From assembly GCA_905480405.1 (NCBI GenBank), contig CAJQQH010000127.1, forward strand, positions 1 through 37,810: a stretch of 37,810 nucleotides of DNA. Reading direction: 5' to 3'. The DNA comes from an uncultured Polaribacter sp. Its GTDB lineage: Bacteria > Bacteroidota > Bacteroidia > Flavobacteriales > Flavobacteriaceae. Positions 24,902 through 32,599 of this stretch are shown here, piece by piece (within the stretch, counting starts at the first letter, position 1; the number at the start of each line of letters is the position of its first letter). Made by a program: the position numbers and the translations under genes. The notes beneath the pieces are model-generated. The model saw only the letters and a program-made list of their open reading frames with translations, was not told the DNA's origin and searched no databases.

Positions 24902-25879
24902 ATGTTAAAAGTTGGAGTTTTAGGTGCTGGACATCTAGGGAAAATTCATTTACGTTTATTACAAGAATCAGAAAAATATGAGCTAGTTGGTTTCTTTGAC
25001 CCTGTTAAAGAAAATGCTCTAAAAGTAGCTGCAGAATTTGGATACAAATTATTTGACTCTATAGATGATTTAATTGATGCTGTAGAGGTTGTAGATATTG
25101 TAACACCTACTTTATCACATTTTGACTGTGCAAAAAAAGCAATTGAAAAAGGACGCCATATATTTGTAGAAAAACCAATTACTAAAACTGTTACAGAAGC
25201 AGAAGCAATAAGAACTTTAGCAAGCCAATTTCATGTAAAAGGTCAGGTTGGTCATGTAGAGAGATTCAATCCTGCATTTATTGCAGCCAAAGATATGATT
25301 GAAAACCCTATGTTTATAGAAACGCATAGATTAGCCGAATTTAATCCAAGAGGAACAGATGTACCAGTGGTTTTAGATTTAATGATTCATGATATAGATA
25401 TTATTCTTTCTGTTGTAAAATCTAAAGTAAAAAATGTTCATGCAAGCGGAATTTCTGTAATTTCTGAAACACCAGATATTGCAAATGCAAGAATTGAGTT
25501 TGAAAATGGTTGCGTTGCCAATTTAACAGCAAGTAGAATCTCTATGAAAAACATGCGTAAAACAAGATTTTTTCAAAAAGACGCATACATTTCTGTAAAC
25601 TTTTTAAGTAAAGAGGCAGAAGTTGTAAAAATGCAAGATGCACCAGAAAATCCCGATGAATTTGCTATGATTTTACAAAACGACGCAGGAACGAAAAAGC
25701 AAATTTATTTTGAAAATCCTGATGTTGTAAATAACAATGCAATTTTAGATGAGTTAGAAACTTTTGCAGATGCTATTGTTAATAATACAACACCTGTTGT
25801 AACATTAAGTAATGGTACAGAAGCTTTAAGAATTGCACAATGGGTAATAGATAGTTTTAATACAGAAGAAAGTCTTTAA
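24902..25879 (+). CDS. Gfo/Idh/MocA-family NAD(P)-dependent oxidoreductase
   Basis: A 325-residue protein with the Rossmann motif VGVLGAGHLGKIHL at residue 3. The family motif EKPITK follows VDIVTPTLSHFDCAKKAI and KGRHIFV. The C-terminal alpha/beta domain has GQVGHVERFNPAF and LDLMIHDIDIILSVV, with the conserved His of the family. The substrate cannot be read from sequence; relatives act on sugars, inositols and some amino-sugar derivatives. The structured element at 25.9 kb follows it. Confidence 0.88.
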   Translation: MLKVGVLGAGHLGKIHLRLLQESEKYELVGFFDPVKENALKVAAEFGYKLFDSIDDLIDAVEVVDIVTPTLSHFDCAKKAIEKGRHIFVEKPITKTVTEAEAIRTLASQFHVKGQVGHVERFNPAFIAAKDMIENPMFIETHRLAEFNPRGTDVPVVLDLMIHDIDIILSVVKSKVKNVHASGISVISETPDIANARIEFENGCVANLTASRISMKNMRKTRFFQKDAYISVNFLSKEAEVVKMQDAPENPDEFAMILQNDAGTKKQIYFENPDVVNNNAILDELETFADAIVNNTTPVVTLSNGTEALRIAQWVIDSFNTEESL

Positions 25880-25903
25880 AATTTATTAAAACCTGTAAAT
25901 ACA

Positions 25904-25977
25904 TGCGTTAGGGATTGAACGGTTTGTTTAAGCTCTTTTTGTTTTTTAACAAAAAAGCGAGTAGTGAAAGCCCGTTA
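25904..25977 (+). ncRNA. structured intergenic RNA candidate (flavobacterial repeat-like)
   Basis: The element reads TGCGTTAGGGATTGAACGG, then a long hairpin, then GTAGTGAAAGCCCGTT. AACGG (25918-25922) pairs with CCGTT (25972-25976), GGG near 25911 with CCC near 25971, and GCTCTTTTTGTT (25932-25943) with AACAAAAAAGC (25948-25958). It resembles a short intergenic element I recall in many flavobacterial genomes (TGCGTTAGGGATTGAA at one end, GAAAGCCCG at the other), possibly related to the Flavo-1 motif. That link comes from memory and is not verified here. Strand is uncertain. Confidence 0.5.
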
Positions 25978-26064
25978 AAACGTCAAAAAAAATAATAATG
26001 AAAATTAAAGAGTTTTAAATTAGAAAATTTAATCTTTAAATTATTAAATCTTAAACAAGTTTAC

Positions 26065-26955
26065 ATGAAAAATATAGCTGTAATTGGTGCTGGTACAATG
26101 GGTAATGGAATTGCTCATACGTTTGCACAATTTAATTATAATGTTCAATTAATTGATATTTCTAAAGCTGCTCTTGAAAAAGGAATGGCAACTATTACCA
26201 AAAATTTGGATAGAATGGTTGCTAAAGAAAAAATTACTGAAGCTGATAAAGCGAATACTTTAGCTAATATTACTACTTACACTTCTATAAAAAAAGGTGT
26301 AGATAATACAAGTTTAGTAATTGAAGCTGCTACAGAAAACGCAACTTTAAAAGCTAAAATTTTTAAAGAATTAGATGAAGTTTGTGATTCAGAAACGATT
26401 CTTGCAACCAACACTTCTTCTATATCTATTACTCAGATTGCTGGCGTAACAAATAGACCTGAGAAAGTAATTGGAATGCATTTTATGAATCCTGTACCAA
26501 TTATGAAATTAGTAGAGATTATTAGAGGTTACAATACTTCTGATGATGTAATGAATTTTACGGTAGATTTAAGTAAGAAAATTAATAAAATTCCGGTTGA
26601 AGTAAACGATTACCCTGGTTTTGTTGCCAACAGAATCTTAATGCCAATGATTAACGAATCTATTGAAACTTTGTATAATGGTGTTGCTGGTGTTGCAGAG
26701 ATTGATACTGTTATGAAATTAGGAATGGCGCATCCAATGGGACCGTTACAATTAGCCGATTTTATTGGGTTAGATGTTTGTTTGTCTATTTTAAATGTGA
26801 TGTATGAAGGCTTTAAAAATCCAAAATACGCTCCTTGTCCGCTTTTAGTAAATATGGTTAATGCAGGTAAACTAGGTGTTAAATCTAGTGAAGGTTTTTA
26901 TGATTATTCAGAAAATAGAAGGGCAGAAGTTGTGGCTAAAATGTTTAGCAAATAG
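26065..26955 (+). CDS. 3-hydroxybutyryl-CoA dehydrogenase
   Basis: A 296-residue NAD(P)-dependent dehydrogenase interconverting 3-hydroxyacyl-CoA and 3-oxoacyl-CoA. The Rossmann motif is GAGTMGNGIAHTFAQ. The catalytic His is in GMHFMNPVPIMKLVEII, with the conserved Ser/Asn of ATNTSSISITQIAG. The C-terminal dimerisation domain (PGFVANRILMPMINES, LADFIGLDVCLSI) is complete. Length matches the single-domain Hbd/PaaH type and not the fused FadB type. The PagL-like gene follows after 7 bases, so they probably share a transcript. Its role may be in fatty-acid, butyrate or polyhydroxybutyrate metabolism. Confidence 0.9.
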   Translation: MKNIAVIGAGTMGNGIAHTFAQFNYNVQLIDISKAALEKGMATITKNLDRMVAKEKITEADKANTLANITTYTSIKKGVDNTSLVIEAATENATLKAKIFKELDEVCDSETILATNTSSISITQIAGVTNRPEKVIGMHFMNPVPIMKLVEIIRGYNTSDDVMNFTVDLSKKINKIPVEVNDYPGFVANRILMPMINESIETLYNGVAGVAEIDTVMKLGMAHPMGPLQLADFIGLDVCLSILNVMYEGFKNPKYAPCPLLVNMVNAGKLGVKSSEGFYDYSENRRAEVVAKMFSK

Positions 26956-26962
26956 TTTTATT

Positions 26963-27613
26963 ATGCTAAAAAAAATAAAGAAATTCACTTTTTTAATATT
27001 ACTTTTTACCTCTGTAACTTATTATAGTCAAGCAAAAAAAAAAACTCATTTAAAACCTTATAAAGTTGGTTTTTTATTCAATTTTGGCACTAATGAAAAT
27101 TTTATTTTTGATGATGTAGATTATAATTACTCTACAAAAACATACAAAACACAAGCTTTTTATAAACTTGGAGATTGGAAAAATTTAAAACTAGAATTAA
27201 TTGTACAACCACAAATTCAATTTATAAAACATCAATTAATTAATAAACATTACGTTTTGCCTAATGAAGAAAATTACCTTGAAAAAAGAGCTGAATTTAC
27301 ACAATTAAAAAAAATAAATTTATATGCTTTAGAGTTTGGTATAGCTATTAAAAAAAGACTTAATACTAAATTAGATTTACAAGGTACAATTAGTTTAGGT
27401 TTTTCTTATATTAATAAAAGAACAGAACGGGTTGCTAAGGGTTTTACATTTATTGAAAATTTCTCTTTAGGATTTTCACATCAAACTTTTAAAAACTCAT
27501 TTATTTATTTAGGTACAAATTTTGGTCATGTATCTAACTTAAATTTTCAAAAACCAAATGATGGTTATAATATTTTAGGGATAGAAATTGGTTATTCTAT
27601 CCTTATTAAATAA
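26963..27613 (+). CDS. PagL-like lipid A deacylase (acyloxyacyl hydrolase family)
   Basis: A 216-residue outer-membrane barrel candidate starting at ATG 26963, which gives a signal peptide (FTFLILLFTSVTYYSQA). An upstream in-frame ATG at 26876 would overlap hbd and add a non-signal leader, so I reject it. The C-terminal motif FGHVSNLNFQKPNDGYN matches the PagL catalytic block, with His189 and Ser191 at the His126/Ser128 spacing. The third catalytic position (Glu140 in PagL, 14 residues after His) is Asn203 here, and the nearest Glu is 208. It may remodel lipid A or be inactive. It ends at a strong terminator. Confidence 0.7.
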   Translation: MLKKIKKFTFLILLFTSVTYYSQAKKKTHLKPYKVGFLFNFGTNENFIFDDVDYNYSTKTYKTQAFYKLGDWKNLKLELIVQPQIQFIKHQLINKHYVLPNEENYLEKRAEFTQLKKINLYALEFGIAIKKRLNTKLDLQGTISLGFSYINKRTERVAKGFTFIENFSLGFSHQTFKNSFIYLGTNFGHVSNLNFQKPNDGYNILGIEIGYSILIK

Positions 27614-27616
27614 AAA

Positions 27617-27640
27617 AAAGGAACTCAAAAGAGTTCCTTT
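27617..27640. terminator. bidirectional terminator between the PagL-like gene and dps
   Basis: AAAGGAACTC (27617-27626) and GAGTTCCTTT (27631-27640) form a perfect stem with an AAAA loop, with A-run before and T-run after. Confidence 0.9.
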
Positions 27641-27662
27641 TTTATTATTCTGTAAATTAAGT

Positions 27663-28136
27663 TTACTTACCTAACCAAGAATTTAACATCCAAATAGTTT
27701 TTTCTTGTTCAGCAATAAAATCACTCATCATAGAATTTGTACCTTCATCATTAGCTTCATCAGAAACCCCTAGAATAATTCTTTCTATTTTTAACAACTC
27801 TGATAATGAATTTACGACCAACTCTACCCCTTCAACATCATTAGAAATATCTTTTCCAACTGGCACAGATGCATTATTAATATAATCGTTAAAAGTATGT
27901 AAAGGCTTACCTTGCAACGTTAAAATACGTTCTGCTATATCGTCTATTTTAACTTGAGAATCTGTATAAAACTCTTCGAATTTAACGTGTAATTCAAAGA
28001 AGTTCTTACCTTTAATATTCCAATGTAAACCTCTTAAATTCTGATAATATATTTGAAAATTTGCTAATAAACCATTTAATTCTGAAACTAAATTTGCAGT
28101 TTCTTGTTTGTCTAACCCTAATATATTTTTATTCAT
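27663..28136 (-). CDS. dps: Dps-family DNA-protecting ferritin
   Basis: A 157-residue protein that forms a 12-mer cage, oxidises Fe(II) with H2O2 and protects DNA. The ferroxidase set is visible with correct spacing: His38 (LRGLHWNIKG), His50, Asp65 and Glu69 (VKIDDIAERIL). It is divergent from oxyR with 103 bases between the start codons. That region holds palindromes likely used by OxyR. Length is normal, with only a short N-terminal tail. Confidence 0.93.
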   Translation of the reverse strand: MNKNILGLDKQETANLVSELNGLLANFQIYYQNLRGLHWNIKGKNFFELHVKFEEFYTDSQVKIDDIAERILTLQGKPLHTFNDYINNASVPVGKDISNDVEGVELVVNSLSELLKIERIILGVSDEANDEGTNSMMSDFIAEQEKTIWMLNSWLGK

Positions 28137-28185
28137 CTTATCTATTTTTTATTATAAGTCAAAATTAGTTGAAAATAACTTCAAT

Positions 28186-28225
28186 AAACTATAATTAATA
28201 TTGATAGTTTTAATATCTTTATCAA
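28186..28225. promoter_or_regulatory. palindromes in the dps-oxyR intergenic region
   Basis: AAACTAT (28186-28192) and ATAGTTT (28204-28210) form a perfect 7-bp inverted repeat with an 11-base centre. A second inverted pair, TTGATA (28201-28206) and TATCAA (28220-28225), overlaps it. The CTAT/ATAG halves resemble OxyR half-sites, but the spacing differs from the E. coli consensus. Confidence 0.5.
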
Positions 28226-28239
28226 AATTTCTTATTACA

Positions 28240-29181
28240 ATGACAATTACTCAATTAAAATATGTTTTATCTGTTGCAGAATATCAAAATTTTACAGTAG
28301 CAGCAGAACACAGTTTTGTTACTCAACCTACATTGAGTATGCAAATTCAAAAATTAGAAGACGAATTAAGCGTAAAGATATTTAACCGTTCTAAAAAACC
28401 TATAGAATTAACAGAGGTTGGTAATAAAATTGTTGAACAAGCTAAGGTTATTGTTGATGAAAGCAATAGAATTTTAGATATTGTACATCAACAAAAAGGG
28501 TTTATTGGAGGTGAGTTTAAACTTGGAATTATACCTACTGTAATGCCTACGTTATTACCAATGTTTTTGCAAAATTTTACTAAAAAGTATTCTAAAGTAA
28601 AGTTGATTATAGAAGAACTTACAACAGAAGAGATAATTAGAAAATTAACTGACGGTCATATAGATGCTGCAATTGCTGCAACTCCTTTAGAAAACGAAGC
28701 AATTAAAGAAAGGCCTTTGTATTATGAACCTTTTGTTGGATTAGTTCCACAAAATCATAGGTTATACAATAACAAAACTATTACTGCTGATGAACTAGAA
28801 ATGGAGGATATTTTATTACTAGAAGATGGACATTGTTTTAAAGACAGTGTTTTAAATTTATGCAGAACTCATAAAATAGATAATAAAAAAGGATTTCAAT
28901 TAGAAAGCGGAAGCTTTGATACTTTAATAAAACTATCTAAAGAAGGTTTAGGTATGACGCTTCTACCCTATTTACATACTTTAGATTTAAATGAAGTTGA
29001 TAAAAGCCATTTGCGAGAATTTACAAATCCGCCTCCTGCAAGAGAAGTTAGTTTAATTTATCATAAATCACAATTAAAAATGCAGTTAATTGAAGCTTTA
29101 AAAAAGACAATTGATGGTGTTGTTAGAGGAGCAATTTCATTTTCTGATGTTAAAATTATTAGCCCTTTGCAGAAGAAATAA
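28240..29181 (+). CDS. oxyR: hydrogen-peroxide-sensing LysR-type regulator OxyR
   Basis: A 313-residue LysR-family regulator. The N-terminal winged HTH runs MTITQLKYVLSVAEYQNFTV to FVTQPTLSMQIQKLEDELSV. The effector domain contains LLEDGHCFKDSVLNLC, with cysteines at residues 199 and 208, exactly the peroxide-sensing pair of E. coli OxyR. That agreement also supports ATG 28240 over a TTG start 13 codons upstream. Divergent dps is a classical OxyR target. It probably autoregulates and activates dps on disulfide formation. Confidence 0.93.
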   Translation: MTITQLKYVLSVAEYQNFTVAAEHSFVTQPTLSMQIQKLEDELSVKIFNRSKKPIELTEVGNKIVEQAKVIVDESNRILDIVHQQKGFIGGEFKLGIIPTVMPTLLPMFLQNFTKKYSKVKLIIEELTTEEIIRKLTDGHIDAAIAATPLENEAIKERPLYYEPFVGLVPQNHRLYNNKTITADELEMEDILLLEDGHCFKDSVLNLCRTHKIDNKKGFQLESGSFDTLIKLSKEGLGMTLLPYLHTLDLNEVDKSHLREFTNPPPAREVSLIYHKSQLKMQLIEALKKTIDGVVRGAISFSDVKIISPLQKK

Positions 29182-29205
29182 TGTTTTTACAGCATTATAA
29201 ATCAC

Positions 29206-29238
29206 AAAAAAAGGAAGCTATTTAGCTTCCTTTTTTTT
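29206..29238. terminator. bidirectional terminator between oxyR and the ABC-F gene
   Basis: GGAAGCT (29213-29219) and AGCTTCC (29224-29230) form a stem with an ATTT loop, extended by an A-run before and a T-run after. Confidence 0.88.
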
Positions 29239-29259
29239 CTATAATTATTTCTTTAATAT

Positions 29260-30879
29260 TTAAGAATACATTTTATCTCTTAATTCTTTAATTTTTGGAT
29301 CAGATAAATAATCGTCAAATGTAGAATGTCTATCAATTACACCTTTTGGAGTTAACTCGATAATTCTATTTGCAACTGTATTGGCAAACTCATGATCATG
29401 AGTTGTAAACAAAACAGTACCATTAAAATTAATTAAAGAGTTGTTTAATGCTTGTATAGACTCTAAATCTAAGTGATTTGTTGGTTCATCTAAAACTAAG
29501 ATATTTGCTCTCTTCATCATCATTCTAGACAACATACAACGTACTTTCTCTCCTCCAGAAAGCACATTACTTTTCTTTAAAGCTTCTTCTCCAGAGAAAA
29601 TCATTTTTCCTAAAAAACCTCTTAAAAACACTTCTTCTCGCTCTTCTTCTGTTTGAGCATATTGCCTTAACCAATCTACTAAATTTAAATCTCCGTTCTG
29701 GAAAAAAGAAGAATTATCTAAAGGTAAATAAGATTGTGTAGTAGTTACACCCCAACCAAATTTTCCTGCTTCTGCTTTTTGATTATCTGTTATAACTTGA
29801 TAAAAAGCAGTAACTGCTCTAGAATTTTTAGAAATAACTGCAACTTTATCTCCTTTATTTAAGTTAATATGAACTTTATCAAATAATTTTTCTCCTTCAA
29901 ATTCTACAGATAAATCTTCAACATTTAAAATCTGATCTCCAGCTTCTCTATCACTCTTATAAATAATTGCAGGATAACGTCTACTAGAAGGTTTAATTTC
30001 ATCAACATTTAATTTCTCGATCATTTTCTTACGAGAAGTTGCTTGTTTAGATTTTGCCATATTTGCAGAAAAACGACGAATAAATTCTTCTAATTCTTTC
30101 TTTTTATCCTCTGCTTTTTTATTCTGTTGTGCTCTTTGTCTTGTTGCTAACTGGCTAGATTCGTACCAAAAAGTATAGTTACCAGAATAATGATTTATTT
30201 TACTATAATCAATATCAGAAATATGAGTACAAACTGCATCTAAAAAGTGCCTATCATGAGATACCACAATTACACAATTCTCAAAATTTGCAATAAAGTT
30301 TTCTAACCAAGCAATAGTTTCAAAATCTAAATCATTGGTAGGCTCATCCATGATTAATACATCTGGATTACCAAATAAAGCTTGTGCAATTAATACACGA
30401 ACTTTTTGTTTACCATCTAAATCCTTCATTAATGTATAGTGTACGTCTTCTGCAATACCTAAATTAGAAAGCATAATAGCGGCATCAGAATCTGCGTTCC
30501 AACCATTCATTTCTTCAAAAATTATTTGAAGTTCTCCTATTTTTTCTGCATTTTCATCTGTATAATCTGCATACAATTCATCAATCTGTTTTTTTATTTT
30601 AAACAAATCTTTATTACCCATAATTACTGTTTCCAAAACAGGAAACTCATCAAAAGCATAATGATCTTGTGTTAAAACAGACATTCTTTTCCCTTTTTCT
30701 AAATGTACTTGACCAGAAGTTGGTTCTTGTACACCAGAAAGAATCTTTAAAAAAGTGGATTTCCCTGCACCGTTTGCGCCAATAATTCCATAACAATTTC
30801 CTGTTTGAAATTTGGTATTTACTTCATCAAACAAAATTCTTTTACCGAATTGTACAGATAAATTAGAAACTGATAACAT
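29260..30879 (-). CDS. ABC-F protein, YkpA/YbiT-like, with one defective ATP site
   Basis: A 539-residue soluble ABC-F protein, a family that binds ribosomes and tunes translation. NBD1 has Walker A GANGAGKST (34-42), an altered signature LDGKQ (154-158) and Walker B VLIMDEP (174-180). A charged linker (about 240-300, AQQNKKAEDKKKELEEF) separates the halves. NBD2 has no Walker A (SKNSRAVTA, 350-358), a good signature LSGGE (440-444) and Walker B ILVLDEP (460-466). So only NBD1 Walker A with NBD2 signature makes a canonical site. The altered residues may be typical of the Bacteroidota subgroup. TACTTTTGC (30899-30907, minus strand) is a likely -7 element. Confidence 0.85.
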   Translation of the reverse strand: MLSVSNLSVQFGKRILFDEVNTKFQTGNCYGIIGANGAGKSTFLKILSGVQEPTSGQVHLEKGKRMSVLTQDHYAFDEFPVLETVIMGNKDLFKIKKQIDELYADYTDENAEKIGELQIIFEEMNGWNADSDAAIMLSNLGIAEDVHYTLMKDLDGKQKVRVLIAQALFGNPDVLIMDEPTNDLDFETIAWLENFIANFENCVIVVSHDRHFLDAVCTHISDIDYSKINHYSGNYTFWYESSQLATRQRAQQNKKAEDKKKELEEFIRRFSANMAKSKQATSRKKMIEKLNVDEIKPSSRRYPAIIYKSDREAGDQILNVEDLSVEFEGEKLFDKVHINLNKGDKVAVISKNSRAVTAFYQVITDNQKAEAGKFGWGVTTTQSYLPLDNSSFFQNGDLNLVDWLRQYAQTEEEREEVFLRGFLGKMIFSGEEALKKSNVLSGGEKVRCMLSRMMMKRANILVLDEPTNHLDLESIQALNNSLINFNGTVLFTTHDHEFANTVANRIIELTPKGVIDRHSTFDDYLSDPKIKELRDKMYS

Positions 30880-30898
30880 AATTGTATTTTAAATTTCT

Positions 30899-30907
30899 GC
30901 AAAAGTA
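30899..30907 (-). promoter_or_regulatory. candidate -7 promoter element for the ABC-F gene (TACTTTTGC)
   Basis: Matches TAnnTTTGc on the minus strand, 19 bases before the ABC-F start codon. Confidence 0.5.
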
Positions 30908-31031
30908 GTAAATTGCTAGCAAAATTTTGTTTCATTTAGAATGCTTTTTGTAAAAAGTATTTGTTCTTTTGTTAAGTTGATTTTAAAACATTTTTAACAA
31001 CGTATTAACAACTGCTGCAAACTTGAATCCT

Positions 31032-31039
31032 TAAATTTG
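31032..31039 (+). promoter_or_regulatory. candidate -7 promoter element (TAAATTTG)
   Basis: Exact TAnnTTTG match 25 bases before the start of the thioredoxin-fold lipoprotein gene. Confidence 0.45.
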
Positions 31040-31064
31040 TGACTAGGTATTATTTTAATATTAT

Positions 31065-32456
31065 ATGATAAAAAAAATCACTTATTTCTTTACTTTCTTA
31101 CTACTAACAACTATAATTAGCTGTAGTTCAGATAGTAAAAAAGACACAACTTATTTTGGAGGAAAAATTATTAATCCAAAATCTAAAAATGTTGTGCTTT
31201 ATTATTTTGAAGAAGCGATAGATACTCTTACTTTAAATAAAGAAAACAAGTTTTTAGGAGAATTTGATTCCTTAAAAGAAGGATTATATCATTTTATGCA
31301 TGGTAATGAATATCAATATATCTATTTAGAGCCAAAAGACAGCTTAATGTTACGTTTAAACACTTGGGATTTTGATGAATCTTTAGTTTATGCTGGTAAA
31401 GGAGCTGAAAGAAATAATATTTTAATTGATTGTTTTCTTGAAGAAGAGAAAGAAAATAAAATGTTTTACGAGTTTAATAAATTAGAACCAAAAGATTTTA
31501 AAATTAAAGTTGATTCTATTTTAAACCTAAAACTTGCAACCTATGATAATTATATCAAAAAGCACCCTAAAGTAACAGATGGCTTTAAAGAAATTTTTAA
31601 AGTATCCTTAACGTACCCAACTTATAATAAAATAGAACGTTACCCAATTAGGTATGCATATTATTCAAATACAAATTGTTTTCCTGAAACTGATGAAAAT
31701 TTTTATGATTATAGAAAAGATATAAATATTGATAATAGTTCTCTAATGTACTATTCTCCTTACTCTAATTATATTATAAACTACCTTTATAATCAAACTT
31801 TTTCTTTAGGTTATTCTCCTACTACAAATGATTATTCTGAAGAATTTACGTTAGATTTATTACAAATTACAGATAAGACAGTTAAATCTGAAACTACCAA
31901 AAATGCTATTTTAAAACAAACTGTAATAAATCATTTCTATAAAAAGTCTAGTTGTAAAATTAACAACAAAACTTTCGATTTATTTTTTGAATTAAGCACA
32001 AACAAAAAAGATATAGATCAATTAAAAAAATTACTAAAAGATACACACTCTTTACCTTTAAATAAAAAAATTCAAGATTTTAATATTATAGACTATAACA
32101 ACACTCAACAATCAATTTTAGATGTAGTAAAAGGAAAAAACAATGCAATTTTCTTTTGGAGTCCTGAGCATGTTGGCGAGTCTTATATTGCTTCAAGAAT
32201 AAAATTCTTATCAAATAAATATCCTAGTATTAATTTTATTCAAGTTAAAGTAGAAGGAAAAGTAACTGAGAGAATAAAAAAATTAGATATTAAAAAGCAA
32301 TATTACATTGATGAAAAAAGTAAAGCTCATCAATTTTTAACTAGCAAAATGCCACGTGTAGTTTTATTAAATAAACAAAGTAAAGTTATTAATGGCTTCG
32401 CATCTATTACTTCTAACAATTTATCTACTTACCTAAAGGAACTTAACAATAAATAA
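31065..32456 (+). CDS. lipoprotein with a redox-inactive thioredoxin-like domain
   Basis: A 463-residue envelope protein with a type II signal (TFLLLTTIISC, lipidated Cys20). The N-terminal part (about 35-115) resembles the beta domain fronting many Bacteroidota TlpA-like proteins (FGGKIINPKSKNVVLYYFEE). The middle is helical. The C-terminal part (about 345-463) looks like a thioredoxin fold: NAIFFWSPEHVGESY, INFIQVKVEG, MPRVVLLNKQSKVI with the cis-Pro. Where TlpA has W-C-x-x-C, this protein has WSPEHVG, so no redox cysteines. It may be a binding or scaffolding protein. Monocistronic. Confidence 0.68.
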   Translation: MIKKITYFFTFLLLTTIISCSSDSKKDTTYFGGKIINPKSKNVVLYYFEEAIDTLTLNKENKFLGEFDSLKEGLYHFMHGNEYQYIYLEPKDSLMLRLNTWDFDESLVYAGKGAERNNILIDCFLEEEKENKMFYEFNKLEPKDFKIKVDSILNLKLATYDNYIKKHPKVTDGFKEIFKVSLTYPTYNKIERYPIRYAYYSNTNCFPETDENFYDYRKDINIDNSSLMYYSPYSNYIINYLYNQTFSLGYSPTTNDYSEEFTLDLLQITDKTVKSETTKNAILKQTVINHFYKKSSCKINNKTFDLFFELSTNKKDIDQLKKLLKDTHSLPLNKKIQDFNIIDYNNTQQSILDVVKGKNNAIFFWSPEHVGESYIASRIKFLSNKYPSINFIQVKVEGKVTERIKKLDIKKQYYIDEKSKAHQFLTSKMPRVVLLNKQSKVINGFASITSNNLSTYLKELNNK

Positions 32457-32496
32457 TTATTACAAAAACAAAGTGAATTATTCATATAATTTACTG

Positions 32497-32505
32497 TACC
32501 TTTGC
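32497..32505 (+). promoter_or_regulatory. strong -7 promoter element for the DEAD-box helicase (TACCTTTGC)
   Basis: Perfect TAnnTTTGc match 95 bases before the helicase ATG, which implies a leader of nearly 90 bases. Confidence 0.6.
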
Positions 32506-32509
32506 GCGT

Positions 32510-32599
32510 TTTTATTTTTGAGTATAACTCATTAAGAATCAAGTCGAATTATAAATAAGGTTTGCAGGTGGGCGTCTGTGAATCTACAAAAAACACAGT
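32510..32599 (+). promoter_or_regulatory. long 5' leader of the DEAD-box helicase
   Basis: About 90 bases without an ATG. It has a small hairpin GAGT-ATA-ACTC (32519-32529) and a G+C-rich patch (32559-32584, TTTGCAGGTGGGCGTCTGTG) that stands out from the A+T-rich surroundings and can form GCAG/CTGT pairing. Long leaders are typical of cold-induced helicase genes. Confidence 0.45.

Noticed and set aside
26876..26962. Upstream start of the PagL-like gene overlapping hbd
   Set aside because: It adds a leader that hides the signal peptide; ATG 26963 is 7 bases after the hbd stop.
28201..28239. TTG start for oxyR
   Set aside because: ATG 28240 places the sensing cysteines at 199 and 208, and the TTG is within palindromic sites.
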